Source of the DNA: Arion vulgaris
Taxonomy: Eukaryota; Mollusca; Gastropoda; Stylommatophora; Arionidae
Length of the DNA stretch: 64,000 nt
NCBI GenBank assembly: GCA_020796225.1
Contig: CM036754.1
Location: forward strand, 41,019,779-41,083,778
Direction of reading: 5' to 3'
Program-made: the position numbers and the translations under genes
Notes under the pieces: model-generated
The model's database searches: none
What the model saw: only the letters and a program-made list of their open reading frames with translations
What the model was told of the DNA's origin: nothing
Shown here: positions 53,931 to 64,000 of the stretch, in pieces
Layout: the number at the start of each line of letters is the position of its first letter
Position numbering within the stretch: the stretch's first letter is position 1

Positions 53931-54154
53931 AGACAAAGCTGACAATGATGATTTAGAGACTGCCTTTCATAATATTTTTTTTTTTAAACTGAGATGGGAA
54001 GTCATTTCACATTACCTTGACATTGTTACCACAAGCAGAATGGTAATTAAAATAAAACAAGAAAATTCTGCATGACAATGCTGCGGTCACTGTTATGCTT
54101 AGCCATGGGGGTCTTCTTAATTGTATCCTTTTCTCATGGAGTAGGGGATGAAGC

Positions 54155-54500
54155 TACCACAAAAGAAACCACCAGAAAACTACAGACCTTCATAAATGGA
54201 TGTTTACGTAGAACAGAGGGACTGAGATGGTGTGATACAATTGCGAATGAGGAACTCATTGAGAAAACCAACCGGAAGCATTGCAAGACAGGCACTGCTT
54301 TGGAACCGGCAGGAAAAGAAAAGATGAGGAAGGCCTAGACATACCTGGAGAAGAGAGCTGAAGGCAGATATTAAAAGGATAGCTAAAAGATGGAAAGAAT
54401 TGGAAGGGATGGCAGGAGAGATAGGAAGGGATGGCAGGAGAGAGAGGAAGAGATGGAAGCAGTTTGTTGAAGACTTTGTGCTTCGTTGGGAGTTGAAAGG
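54155..54500 (+). mobile_element. LINE tail
   Basis: KLQTFINGCLRRTEGLRWCD TIANEELIEKTN, then after a stop/shift RPRHTWRRELKADIKRI: standard LINE order KLQTFINxCLRR, NEEL, RxTWRRELEAD. Confidence 0.85.
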
Positions 54501-54589
54501 TGAAGAAGAAGAAGAAGAAGGGAGGAAGCTGCAGAAGATGGACAACATTTATATTTGATAAAGAGCAGCTGTTGTTAGTACCCATTTGT

Positions 54590-54900
54590 ATCCAACGATG
54601 ACTACCACAAGCTCGACAGACAAGGACAAACCATCATATTTCTACTCAGGACAGGGCATAACAGACTGAACAAACACCTACAGAAGCTACGATTGTCTCC
54701 ATCCCCTCTATGTCTGTGTGGCATCTCTAATCAAACCACAGAACATGTCCTGTAAGACTGTCCCTTGTATGTCCTACCAAGAAAGGGATTCTGTCTCCAC
54801 AACACAACATTCAAAACTACATGACACCAAAGATGAGTTCTAGAAAACAACCAACTTCATCATAAGAACGCATCTGACCGGATAATCATCAAAATAGTGA
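54590..54900 (+). mobile_element. LINE zinc-knuckle tail
   Basis: IIFLLRTGHNRLNKHLQKL, then LCLCGISNQTTEHVL-stop-DC, PRKGFCLHNTTFKTT: RNase H-class LINE C-terminus with one stop. Confidence 0.8.
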
Positions 54901-55224
54901 TTGCAGAGAAGGAGAAGAAGTATCCATTTGTATCTGGGAGAGCTGGGGGAATTGACTATTCTGTTATTAATAATAAATATACACAGAAATAAACGTAATT
55001 TGAAAGCAACTTTTGAAATTGGAGAAATACACTGTAACTTGAAACATGGCTGTGTTACTAAAAATAGACAAAGTTATTTTTAAAAGTTGCACTATTTTCA
55101 AATTTTTAACTTGATTACCAAATGAAATAAGTATTTATGGATTAATTGTTCTGTGATGTTTTAATAAGTATGTTTTAAAATCTTTTACATTCTTTCTAGA
55201 ATAACCACTTATAAACCACATTTT

Positions 55225-55510
55225 TTTATTCCTTTCACCCTTCGGAGCCGATATACTGGCTCACAGTATATTTTAAGATGAAGCAAAGCTAGTATACTGG
55301 CTAATTCAGTACACATTCCAATATAAGTGTCATCCAGAGGCCAGCCAAAAAAATAGTGCAGTAAAAAGGTAAAATTTATGATTTGAGGCAAAGGTTGTTT
55401 GCTTCTGAGACTATTATTCTACTTCAAAATGGCGACCCCATGTAGTCTGCAACGTTGGCTGTATGATAATTTTATGTTTACGCTGTACAGAAGATATTGA
55501 AAGAGCATAC
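55225..55510 (+). repeat. piggyBac-type end relic and repeat with ATGGCGACCCC
   Basis: TTTCACCCTTCGGAGCCGAT ATACTGGCTC resembles CCGATATATCGG-type termini at 47812-47864. AATGGCGACCCCATGTAGTC TGCAACGTTG at 55428 recurs as AATGTCGACCCCGTGTTGTC at 58345. Confidence 0.55.
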
Positions 55511-55724
55511 AGTATGTTGTGCTTGGTTTACAACGGATCTTCTTCATTCTTCGTCAGTGATCCAGCGGTGAATGGGCTCTTGACCTTTGACCCAAAAGAG
55601 TCTAAAGACGAAGGATTGACTTTACTGCACCGGGTTTTACCCCATATGGCTCTGTCCCTGTAGGCACAGATGGCACACCATTTGAAGAGAGTATTGCACA
55701 AACTCTATAGCTCCAGCAACAACC

Positions 55725-55840
55725 CTAGGGATCTCATCAGAAAATTGCACATGTGACTGTCCGGATTTGAACCCACAACCTTCATAACGACAGGCAAACA
55801 TCTGAACAACTTTGCCATAGAGACCTCCATGACCAATTAC
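55725..55840 (-). mobile_element. tRNA-like SINE piece
   Basis: Reverse complement: GGAGGTCTCTATGGCAAAGT head and B box GGGTTCAAATCC. Single copy in this window. Confidence 0.65.
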
Positions 55841-56059
55841 TATGTAGTATTTTGTTTAAAGAACTTGAACGTTTGTGGATTTTCTCACCCAAACTCCACT
55901 AAACTTCAGAAGTACTTGTAATTTAGATCCCCAAATAAAGAATCAGAAAACATTTGGTCCAACTGCGTATCATGTATGCACACCCACCAAAAATGTGGCT
56001 CTAGTTGACCATGAACCCCGAAATTAGCATAACACTTGGTTCTGTTTGTTATGTAGAGG

Positions 56060-57060
56060 ATTAAAGCCTCCTTATGCTGAGGCACGCACTTTCAACCTAA
56101 GGACGAACTTTGGTTATATCAGAGCGTGTAGGCCAACAAACATCATCATCGCTATCTGTGATCGTAAATGTCTGGGCTCTTTCCGAGGATGAGAAAAGAG
56201 ATTGACAGAAGATAATACAGAAAAGCAATGTCAGGAATAGTAGGGTATCTCTCTTCTCTCTCTCTCTCTCTCTCTCAGACACATGATTCCTTATACAAAA
56301 TTAACAGGAATGTACGCTAAAAATCAGGCTTTCTGCAGCAGGGGTTCCCTCCTTGGCAACTCGAGAGGAATTACGACTGAATTACAAATTTATTAATCAT
56401 TGTTGAAAAATGTGAGATTTAATTGTTTCATTTACATCTTCCATATTTTGTACATGCATGTTTCTTTTCACTTATATCCAGTATTATATTGTTCCTTAGA
56501 TTGTTCCTACATTTATCATGTTTGACAAGAGTCCATATTTTATATTTATCAGAGCATTATTAATTGTTATTGTCATACAACATATCAAGGATGGCCAGGA
56601 TTTTTACAGATCGACCACCAAATTATATCTTGTAATTAATGAACTAGATTCGGGCTAGGGTGCCTCTTGAACAGTGTGGGCAGGGAATATTTGTAATTGT
56701 TGGATATTGTTTTGCTTTTCTGGCTTGTCTACTCTGTTCTACTTCTGCTGTTCTAATTTAAATGCTTCACAAACCGCTGATCCACGTCTAAGCATTGTGC
56801 TCCACGTTGTTCCATTGTGCTCCAAGTTCTTGTGCAGCAGCCTCCCACACGCCAGTGTTTATAAAACAATATTTTGGTACCGTCTTCAGCATGTCTTTTG
56901 TACCTCTGCAGTTGGAGAAGATACACCTGTATGGTGGGAGTCGTAATAAAAGGTAAAGTAGACCTTTGTGCAAAAAATTAATCAGAAGCACCACACCATG
57001 TCCTGATTACGTCTGAATTTATAGCGGGAGAACGCAAGAAATAAAATCATGTCTTTGAAC
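56060..57060. other. Mixed non-coding sequence
   Basis: Holds a (CT)n run at 56250-56276; otherwise no feature I can support. Confidence 0.4.
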
Positions 57061-57089
57061 CGCTTCTTTTGGCTACCATAACTCTGGAT

Positions 57090-57500
57090 TTTCTCTATTG
57101 TCTATTCCCAGGTGGAAGATATAGTTGGTTGTCCACTCTTGCCGTTAAGCGTAGGGATTTCTCAATGTGGCCTATTCAGCGTTTTTTTCATTACCTCTTG
57201 GTTCACTGGAATCTTGTTCTCTCCATGAGCTCCTCAGTTGTGACACTACCTTACCATCTCAGTTCTTCTATTGTCCCAGAACCCTTAACATTCGTCCTTC
57301 ATACCCAGACACTACCTTACCATCTCAGTCCTTCTATTGTGCCCAGACACTACCTTACCATCTCAGTCCTTCTATTCTGCCCAGACACTACCTTACCATC
57401 TCAGTCTTTCTATTCTGCCCAGACACTACCTTACCATCTCAGTCCTTCTATTCTGCGCAGACACCATTACATTAATGTATGCAGATTATTCATTATTGTT
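57090..57500 (-). repeat. Decayed minus-strand LINE with ~38-bp tandem repeat
   Basis: ACACTACCTTACCATCTCAG TCCTTCTATTCTGCCCAG repeated about six times at 57240-57470; surrounding sequence resembles the minus-strand LINE at 30750-30960 (TACCATCNCAG ... CATACAACAG-type text). Confidence 0.7.
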
Positions 57501-57565
57501 TTAGTCGTTCTCCATCTTTCTGACCCATACAACAGAACTGCTTTAACATTGGAGTTTGCTCGTCT

Positions 57566-57757
57566 GCCCAGCGTGTTCGTAGCGCGTTGGACTACGGGTG
57601 ACTATCCCTCTGTGTTGCGGGTTCAATTCCGCGGGATGGCAGAAAAAGCCACAGATTCCCCAGATTTACGGTGTTCGTGGCACCGAACCGAAGGGTTACG
57701 ATGTCTATGGCACCGAGCGAAGAGCTGAAAACCTCAAGTGCTTCTGGTTGGGAAAAA
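57566..57757 (+). mobile_element. tRNA-derived SINE family 4
   Basis: CAGCGTGTTCGTAGCGCGTT, B box GGGTTCAATTCC, CGGTGTTCGTGGCACCGAAC. Confidence 0.85.
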
Positions 57758-58039
57758 AACATTGGAGTTAAATATTCTCTCGTATTTTGGGTTCTAGGTT
57801 TGAGTGAGAGAGTTAATCAAATATTAGCCTGTAGGAATTACGGTTTCAAGATGACTGCGAGCGGCTCTGTCTAGACCGCGTTAGTGGTGAACTTTACGTC
57901 CTTGTCCTATTCCTATATTTTGTGCCTGTATATGTATTAAAATTCTGCTCGCGGGATATGTACGTTTGTCCTGGGAACATTGCTTTCGATTGATGTCCAT
58001 GCAGGAGTGGGATAGTGTCCCAGGTTTGGGACGTAGGTA

Positions 58040-58325
58040 GTTTGAGACGCAGAACATATGTCGTTTGAGACATTGATCGTTTGGTACATAAATCGGTTGG
58101 TACATGTGTCGTTTGAGACATAGATCGATTGGTACATTGGTCGTTTGAGACATTGATCGTTTGGTACATGGGTCGTTTGAGACATTGATCGTTTGGTACA
58201 TGGGTCGTTTGAGACATGGATCGATTGGTACAGGGGTCGTTTGGTACATGGATCATTTGTTACATAGATCGGTTTGTACATGGGTCGTTTGAGGCATGAA
58301 TCGTTTGTTACATGGGTCGTTAACA
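58040..58325. repeat. ~33-bp minisatellite of CATGGGTCGTTTGAGACATT
   Basis: Nine copies with GATCGTTTGGTA second half; variants ATCGATTGGTAC and ATCGGTTGG. Confidence 0.9.
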
Positions 58326-58639
58326 TCAGAGATATTCCACTTGAAAATGTCGACCCCGTGTTGTCTGCAACGTTGTAGCCACGTCTGCTATATGATAATT
58401 TATTTTTACGTTGTGCAAAATATAGTGTATTTTTACGGTTTTACAGAGTTGGATCTTGTATGTTTATGAAGTAAATATAATCTGTAATGTTTACTCTGAT
58501 TAATGTTTATGTAAACATTAATTTTTACTTGATGTAAATTATATTTAATATATTGTTGATGTCTATATTTATTATTATTACATTAATAAAATACATTGAT
58601 TGAGTATATTTTGTTTTCAGTTATTTTGTGAGGTAAAAT

Positions 58640-59385
58640 ATTTTAAGAGGGCAGACAGGGGAGAGATAGTAGTGAGACAGCTAATGTGAACACAGAGAGA
58701 GGGGAGGAGAGAGAAGTGGGGGTTAGATAGCTAATGTGAACACAGAGAGAGAGAAAGTGGTTAGATAGCTAAAAAAAGGGGTTGATAGCTAATGTGAACA
58801 CAGAGAGAGAGTGGTTAGATAGCTAATGTGAACACAGAGAGAGAGTGGTTAGATAGCTAATGTGAACAGAGAGAGAGAGTGGTTAGATAGCTAATGTGGA
58901 CATAGAGAGAGAGAGAGGTGGTAGATAGCTAATGTGACAAGGAGAGAGAGAGGGTTGGCAGAAGTGATGCTAATGTGACAGAAGATGAGAGAGAGTGGTA
59001 GATAGCTAATGTGAACACAGAGAGAGAGAGTGTTAGATAGCAATTGACACAGAGAGAAGAGAGATAGTAATGTGAACAAGAGAGGTGATAGATAGATAAT
59101 GTCGACCGAAAATTGTGATTAATACTAATGGTAAAGGAGAGTAGATAGCTAAAAGAGAGAGAGGTTGATAGCAATGTAACACAGAAGAGTGTTATAGCAA
59201 TGAAACAGAGAAAGTTAGAAGAATGAACAAGAAGGGTAGATAGCAGTGAAACAGAAGTGGTTAGTAGCAATGTGAAAAGAGAGAGGTTAGATAGCAAGAC
59301 ACAGAAAAGGTGAGAATGACAGAGAGAGAGAGAGAGTGTGACAGAGAAAGATGTAATAATGAACAAAAGTTTAATGAGGAAGAGA
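58640..59385. repeat. ~33-bp minisatellite AGATAGCTAATGTGAACACA + (GA)n, about 20 copies
   Basis: Clean copies at 58720-58900 decay to the right into copies missing single bases in many places, a pattern often left by uncorrected long reads. Confidence 0.88.
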
Positions 59386-60120
59386 AGAGATGCTATGGAC
59401 CAAGAATAGCTTTGAAGAATTACTTTGATGGATAACAGTAATTTTTTGAAGCAGTCTTATATACCCCGACCTTACAAATTCCTGTTTAACTAATTGGTAG
59501 GTAGCTTAGTTGATGCAAAAACGGTTTTTGTTATATAACTTTGCATAAGCACAACAAAATGGTAATCAAAGTTTTAAATTTACAGTAATACACAAAATGG
59601 TGGCGAATGATTGCAAAGGCGTATCCCTATTACATATTATAAAAAGAAAGATGGCATAGTGAACAAATGATACCTTCCACTTCTATCAATGAAAATAAAT
59701 GTTGTGTGACACGCCAATGACAGTCGTTATGATACATTGTGAACTGATTAATTCCACGGGATTCCCGATTTTCACTTGCTCTGAATTACATGTGGAGTAC
59801 GCAAATGCAAAATTGTAGAAAAACTTGACAATCGTACTGTTAAACTTCTACATGTGTACCAAATCAACATCGCTGTTATTTTACTAATAACATATGAAAA
59901 TCTTACAGCACTTAAGGTTTTGGTGGGTAAAAACTACTTTAGGAGGTCGCCACTGTTACATATTAAAAAAATGTAAAATCAATCATTTCTGTCAAGTGGA
60001 TGATTTTATATCGGTCGGTAAAGATGTTCACGAATTTTGGAACGAACTATAGTAATACTGAGAGTAGCAACCGACTAAATCAATGAAGAACAAGTCACAT
60101 AAAGAGAAAATTCTGGACAG
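59386..60120. other. AT-rich sequence with a piece shared with the piggyBac 5' end
   Basis: TTTGGAACGAACTATA at 60040 also occurs at 7941, inside the end of the piggyBac element; GGTCGGT lies close by in both. The element limits here are not clear. Confidence 0.45.
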
Positions 60121-60290
60121 CGTAACTTCATGAAGGCTGTTGGTTACTGAACTGACGTCCGGGCAGATCCATAGCTGCTTAGTCTTCCCCGACAGATTTC
60201 GAAGGGTATGCATATTGATGGTTCCTGTGGCTCGCTGGTTAAACACAATCGGTTGTTTGGTTATTGGTTACTGAACTGACGTAGGGTCAA
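60120..60290 (-). mobile_element. LINE/SINE remnant
   Basis: GGTTACTGAACTGACGTCCG and CGACAGATTTCGAAGGGTAT resemble 25355-25440 and 61495-61560 (GTTACTGAACTGACGTCACA; CAACAGGTATTGAAGGGTAT). Confidence 0.6.
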
Positions 60291-61495
60291 ACGCGCAATT
60301 CTAGGGAAAACGGTACATCAGGATTAGCGAGCTAGAACTAATCAAGATCCTACCCCACCTCCACGTGGTGACCCTGGAAACATAGAGGATTCTGTCTGGC
60401 TAAGCGGGTATGGATCGAGAGAGAGCTACTCTGGTATAAGTAGTGATGCAAGCAGTTATGTTATACGAGATCTACTAGCAAGATAGACGAGAAGAATCCC
60501 CGAGTGACTGTCTCTGCAAATCTCTCCCAACCGACGGGAAAAGCGAAATAAATTAAAAAACGAATCGTATAAAATTGACAATGTACGAGTCGTCAGGAGG
60601 AAAATATTCACGTCTCCTCGAAGTAATTATGGCAACGCCTTTGCCAGCTCTCGGCAAGGATCGTCGGAAAAGATACAATGTGAAGTGGCGACACAAGGGA
60701 AGACTGCAGTTAACTCCGTACAAGAGGCCAAGCGTAGATATATCTCTTAGGTAAAGTTGGCCGAACGCAAATCCTAAAGTTGCGTTTTAGCGCCTAACGA
60801 AACTGCCTTCCTGAAACAACCGGGCTCGGTACTGTTGTTCTTACTATTAACATCCCCGGAGAAACCGGGGCGGGTGATGCTTGGCGAGCGCAAAATCTAA
60901 GTTGCGCTGATAGCACCTAATGAAACGACCCTCTACATTATTTGTGCGCAGCACCAGTCCAGTGTTTCCCGGGGCCAGGGAAAATGCAGAGTAGAAATTG
61001 CCAAGTGCCGACACGCGCCTCGAAAAGGCTGAGAATGTTCCTATTCCGGAATAAACTCAACGTGGTCAGAAAAGTAAGGTCGACATTGTAAAGATTTGAC
61101 AGGCTGTCCAACTCCGAACAATGGCGAAGACTAGCACTTTGTGTTGCACGAGTAAGATGCCGCCCCAGGACAAGCTTATGTGCCCCAAAAAGACTGAGAA
61201 AGTTCCTAATCGGGAACGATCTCACGTAGTCAGAAAGTGTGCATAGTGTAGATATACGCTTTGGCGTAGATCATAAAGCTCAAATATACAGCGAAAGATT
61301 ATCGTAAAAGAGCAATTGTAGAGAAAGCTATCCTAGTAAATAAAATGCTGGCACTACGTCGCATGTGCTGGCATAGTCACCATAGGCGCATAACTTGGCA
61401 CGACGTATAATCGCTTTTGGGCTCAGATCACATACAAACCACAAAGAGTGGTTTAATAAGGGGTCGATAGGGAGCGTTCGCGGAAGAAGAAGAAC
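60280..61495. repeat. GC-richer dispersed repeat, copy 2, ending in family-1 module
   Basis: Same order of blocks as 320-1500; from 61318 continues AAGCTATCCTAGTAAATAAA, GCATGTGCTGGCATAG, GGCGCATAACTTGGCAC, CAAAGAGTGGTTTAATAAGG, GAAGAAGAAGAAC, i.e. the short family-1 repeat forms its 3' part. Confidence 0.75.
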
Positions 61496-61699
61496 TAATG
61501 TCACAGCATTCCGGACAGACCCATAGGTGTTCAGTGTTCCCCAACAGATGTCAAAGAGTATGCATACCAATGGCTCCTGTGGCTCGCTGGTTAAACACAG
61601 TTCTCTCTCTCTCTCTCTACCCTCAAGAATCCAGTTCCACTTGTACATCATGTAATTCCAAACTCCTTAAATCGTCGGATTGATTCAACGTCAATTGTC

Positions 61700-62235
61700 G
61701 ATCGTGCGTTGTGCCCAGAACATCTGAGAAAATCCCAGTGTTCTGCAATATGGAGCTGACACGTATGGGCGTACACCATATAGGCTTGCCATAACTGATC
61801 ACAAAGTGTTATTTGAATCCCCTGTAATTTCCCGCCCTCGTGTCATAGAATGAAATATTAACATCTGAACTGTTTTGCAATACATCGAACAGAGGTTAGC
61901 GGAGATACTTGATCGCCTACGCCAGCTAACATGTGAATTTATTAAATATTTAAATACGTCAGTTTCATCACATATTCTGAAATAATATAACTTGAATTCT
62001 CCGACAGGAATTCATTCTTACTTTCCATGTTTGTTGGCCTACACGCTCAGATATAACCAAAACAAGGTTTTTCCTAGGGTTGAAAGGTGCGTGCCTCGAC
62101 TTAGCGAGACTTTAATCCTTTGCATAACAAACAAGTTGACTGACCTCAGAGATAACAGAGGCGACGAAAAACGTTTATGAAGCGAACTCAAAGACAAGTA
62201 TTTCTATACATATCTTCTTATTCTGACGATGTGAG
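61700..62235. other. Non-coding sequence, nothing firm
   Basis: No coding or repeat signal that I can support. Confidence 0.35.
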
Positions 62236-62515
62236 ACAAAACAAGATTAGAGAAAGAGACGGAGAGAAAGAGACGGAGAGAAAGAGACGGTAACAAACAA
62301 ACAATATTGTTTAATCTTGTCTCTGAAACGGTCAGTCAACAAGTTACCTTCTTATTCCGACGATGTGAGACAAAACAAGATTAGAGAAAGAGACGGAGAG
62401 AAAGAGACGGAGAGAAAGAGACGGAGAGAAAGAGACGGAGAGAAAGAGACGGTAACAAACAAACAATATTGTGAAATCTTGTCTCTGAAATGTGGCCAGT
62501 CAACAAGTTAAATAC
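62215..62515. repeat. ~140-bp direct duplication with GAGAAAGAGACG core
   Basis: TTCTTATTCTGACGATGTGA, AACAAGATTAGAGAAAGAGA, GGTAACAAACAAACAATATT, ATCTTGTCTCTGAAA occur twice (62215 and 62350); inside, GAGACGGAGAGAAA expands from 3 to 6 copies. Confidence 0.85.
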
Positions 62516-62679
62516 AAATAATATTCAGAGCTTTGTCCAGAGATGTATTCAGCGTATTCTCAGACTGAGATGGTATTGATAGATTAGCAAACATAGACCT
62601 GTAGATAAGAACAGGACAATAACCCATGATGATCCAGTTTAAGATGAGAAAATGACGATTCGTCGTGTGTTAGGCCACA

Positions 62680-63440
62680 GCCAACTCTAGATAACTAGAC
62701 CAGACAACTGACTGGGAATCCTGACCTAGCTAGATCAGAGCGGGGCTGGAGTATATAGATGTTTGATAGAACACTGCACCTTTTTGCAATTTTACTCAAT
62801 TCTGTGAGTCTATGGTTATTTATTGGTGAAAAATATTTATAATATTGATATTCCTTACTGTTAAACCAGAGCCAACTATAAACTACTGGGCCTTCGGGCT
62901 CAGGTAGAATTGGGAAATCAGACCCAACTACACCACGTGACCTCGCATTCCAGTATTGGTGTATATAGACGAATTCTTTTAAAATCAACACAAAATGCTA
63001 ACTCGAAGTTATATTATGCAACAAGTTAAGTTTAACAATAAGAAATATCAATATTATAAATATTTTTCACCAATAAATAATCATATACTCACAGAATTGA
63101 GTAAAATTGCAAAAAGCGTGCAGTGTTCTATCAAAGATCTGTAATTTCCAGATCCCTTTTCTTATCTAGGTCAGGAAATACCCGGCCAGTTGTCTGGCCT
63201 GTGCTAGAGCCTGGCTGTGGTTAAACTTAACTTGTTGGATAATATAACTTCGATTTAGCATTTTGTGTTGATTTTAAATTGAATTCGTCTATATATATAT
63301 ATATCAATACTGGAATGCGAGGTCACGTGGTGTAGTTGTTATCTGATTTCCCATAATTCTTACCTGAGTCCGAAGGTCCATAAGTTTATAGTTGGCTCTG
63401 GTTAGGCACAGTCGAGTAGAGTTGGCTGTGGACTAGACAA
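62680..63440. repeat. Complex inverted repeat, order A-B-A'-B'
   Basis: A (about 62683-62860) and B (about 62863-63033) are each followed by their reverse complements at about 63037-63220 and 63221-63405. For example ATTTATTGGTGAAAAATATT matches inverted AATATTTTTCACCAATAAAT, and AAATCAACACAAAATGCTAA matches TTAGCATTTTGTGTTGATTT. Ends AGCCAACTCTA and TAGAGTTGGCT are also inverted. Confidence 0.85.
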
Positions 63441-63620
63441 GCGCTTGCATGGAGCCCGCAAAGAAAATGGAAAATGGGACGTTCTAAGACATGGAGACGG
63501 ATTCTTCTTGAGGAAGTGAAGGGTGCTCGACTATCCTGGAACGACATAAAGAGAACAGATAGAGACCGAGAAAAGTAGAGAACAACTGTTGATGCCCTAT
63601 GCTCCACAAGAAACAGATAA
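63430..63620 (+). mobile_element. LINE tail
   Basis: GRSKTWRRILLEEVKGARLS WNDIKRTDRDREKWRTTVDA LCSTRN: intact C-terminal segment of an endonuclease-RT LINE in the + frame. Confidence 0.82.
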
Positions 63621-63754
63621 GAAAGAATACATAAGTAGGTTTCATCAAATTCTTATACCAACAAAACATGTGTTTTCCTATACATAATTCACTTATTTCG
63701 TCATTTGCATCTCTTTCGATATCTCAGGCGAAAACAGCTTTCATGAAAATGAGA

Positions 63755-63900
63755 AACTTACGGTGCGGTGCGGTGCGGTGCAGTGCGGTGCGTACGTTCA
63801 CTACTAAGGACATTTATCATCAAATAGCTTGTCGTGAGTAGAATTTTGCCACCCTAACAGTCCATCTCTCTCTCTCTCTCTCTCTCTCTCGATCGTTCTT
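63755..63900. repeat. GGTGC pentamer run, LINE 3' end and (CT)n
   Basis: GTGCGGTGCGGTGCGGTGCA at 63761; CATCAAATAGCTTGTCGTGA at 63818 (LINE 3' end as at 8005, minus sense); (CT)13 at 63866. Confidence 0.8.
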
Positions 63901-64000
63901 TTTGGGACATGTTTATCATTCTCATTGGTATATATACACAGCCTTTGCCAAGAACGCAATTTTACGTCACAACGTTCAGTACCATTTGAAGCTCTAGTGC

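Noticed and set aside
54072..54338. Apparent secreted peptide (signal-like MLRSLLCLAMGVFLIVSFSH)
   Set aside because: The remainder is the LINE segment KLQTFINGCLRR...NEEL; the hydrophobic start is chance upstream sequence.
57069..57728. 219-residue + strand frame
   Set aside because: Covers a 38-bp tandem repeat and a SINE; no coding composition.

Overview
This is animal nuclear DNA: one intron-rich gene on the + strand buried in AT-rich sequence crowded with transposon remnants, SINEs, MITEs and minisatellites. There are no prokaryotic signals. The repeat mix (several tRNA-derived SINE families, degraded non-LTR retrotransposons with an R-x-W-x-GH motif, piggyBac elements) would suit a lophotrochozoan, perhaps a mollusc. 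That is an inference from style only; I cannot name the species.

The gene is the 3' part of a CCDC88-family gene (Girdin/Daple, Hook-related proteins). I can follow 17 coding exons from 1731 to 45603; the N-terminal Hook domain and first part of the coiled coil lie upstream of the window. Exons between 1731 and 26083 encode the distal coiled coil and align heptad by heptad with vertebrate Girdin. A basic segment follows (27150-27201), then a Ser-rich tail, a Galpha-binding-and-activating (GBA) motif with its Phe (41238-41267), and a long low-complexity terminal exon ending in a Daple-type Gly-Cys-Val PDZ-binding C-terminus (45592-45600). Three points in the gene need attention. There is a one-base frame break in the exon at 19633-19820. 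There is an in-frame TAA at 43180 inside a perfect 60-nt GT...AG segment that would keep frame if spliced out. A potential alternative last exon at 49144 would replace the PDZ ligand with a different tail.

The introns hold most of the other content. A 2.65-kb piggyBac transposon (minus strand, frameshifted, TTAA target duplications) lies at 5345-7989. Three further TTAA-flanked non-autonomous elements lie at 16187-16833, 20243-21548 and 47033-47882. A TA-flanked MITE sits 20 nt past a splice donor (38732-38987). hAT-type MITEs lie at 29082-29438 (8-bp target duplication) and 23601-23891. Many 5'-truncated LINE tails (RT, RNase H, zinc-knuckle and GHxxRM segments) occur on both strands. The largest intron (28868-38651) contains a chain of tandem arrays; at least two, and probably four, were born by amplification of pieces of LINE coding sequence.

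Downstream of about 49.4 kb I see no convincing gene, only LINE tails, SINEs, minisatellites, a 200-bp near-perfect palindrome (53223-53415) and a complex inverted-repeat block (62680-63440). A GC-richer repeat about 1.2 kb long occurs near both ends of the window (about 320-1620 and 60280-61495).
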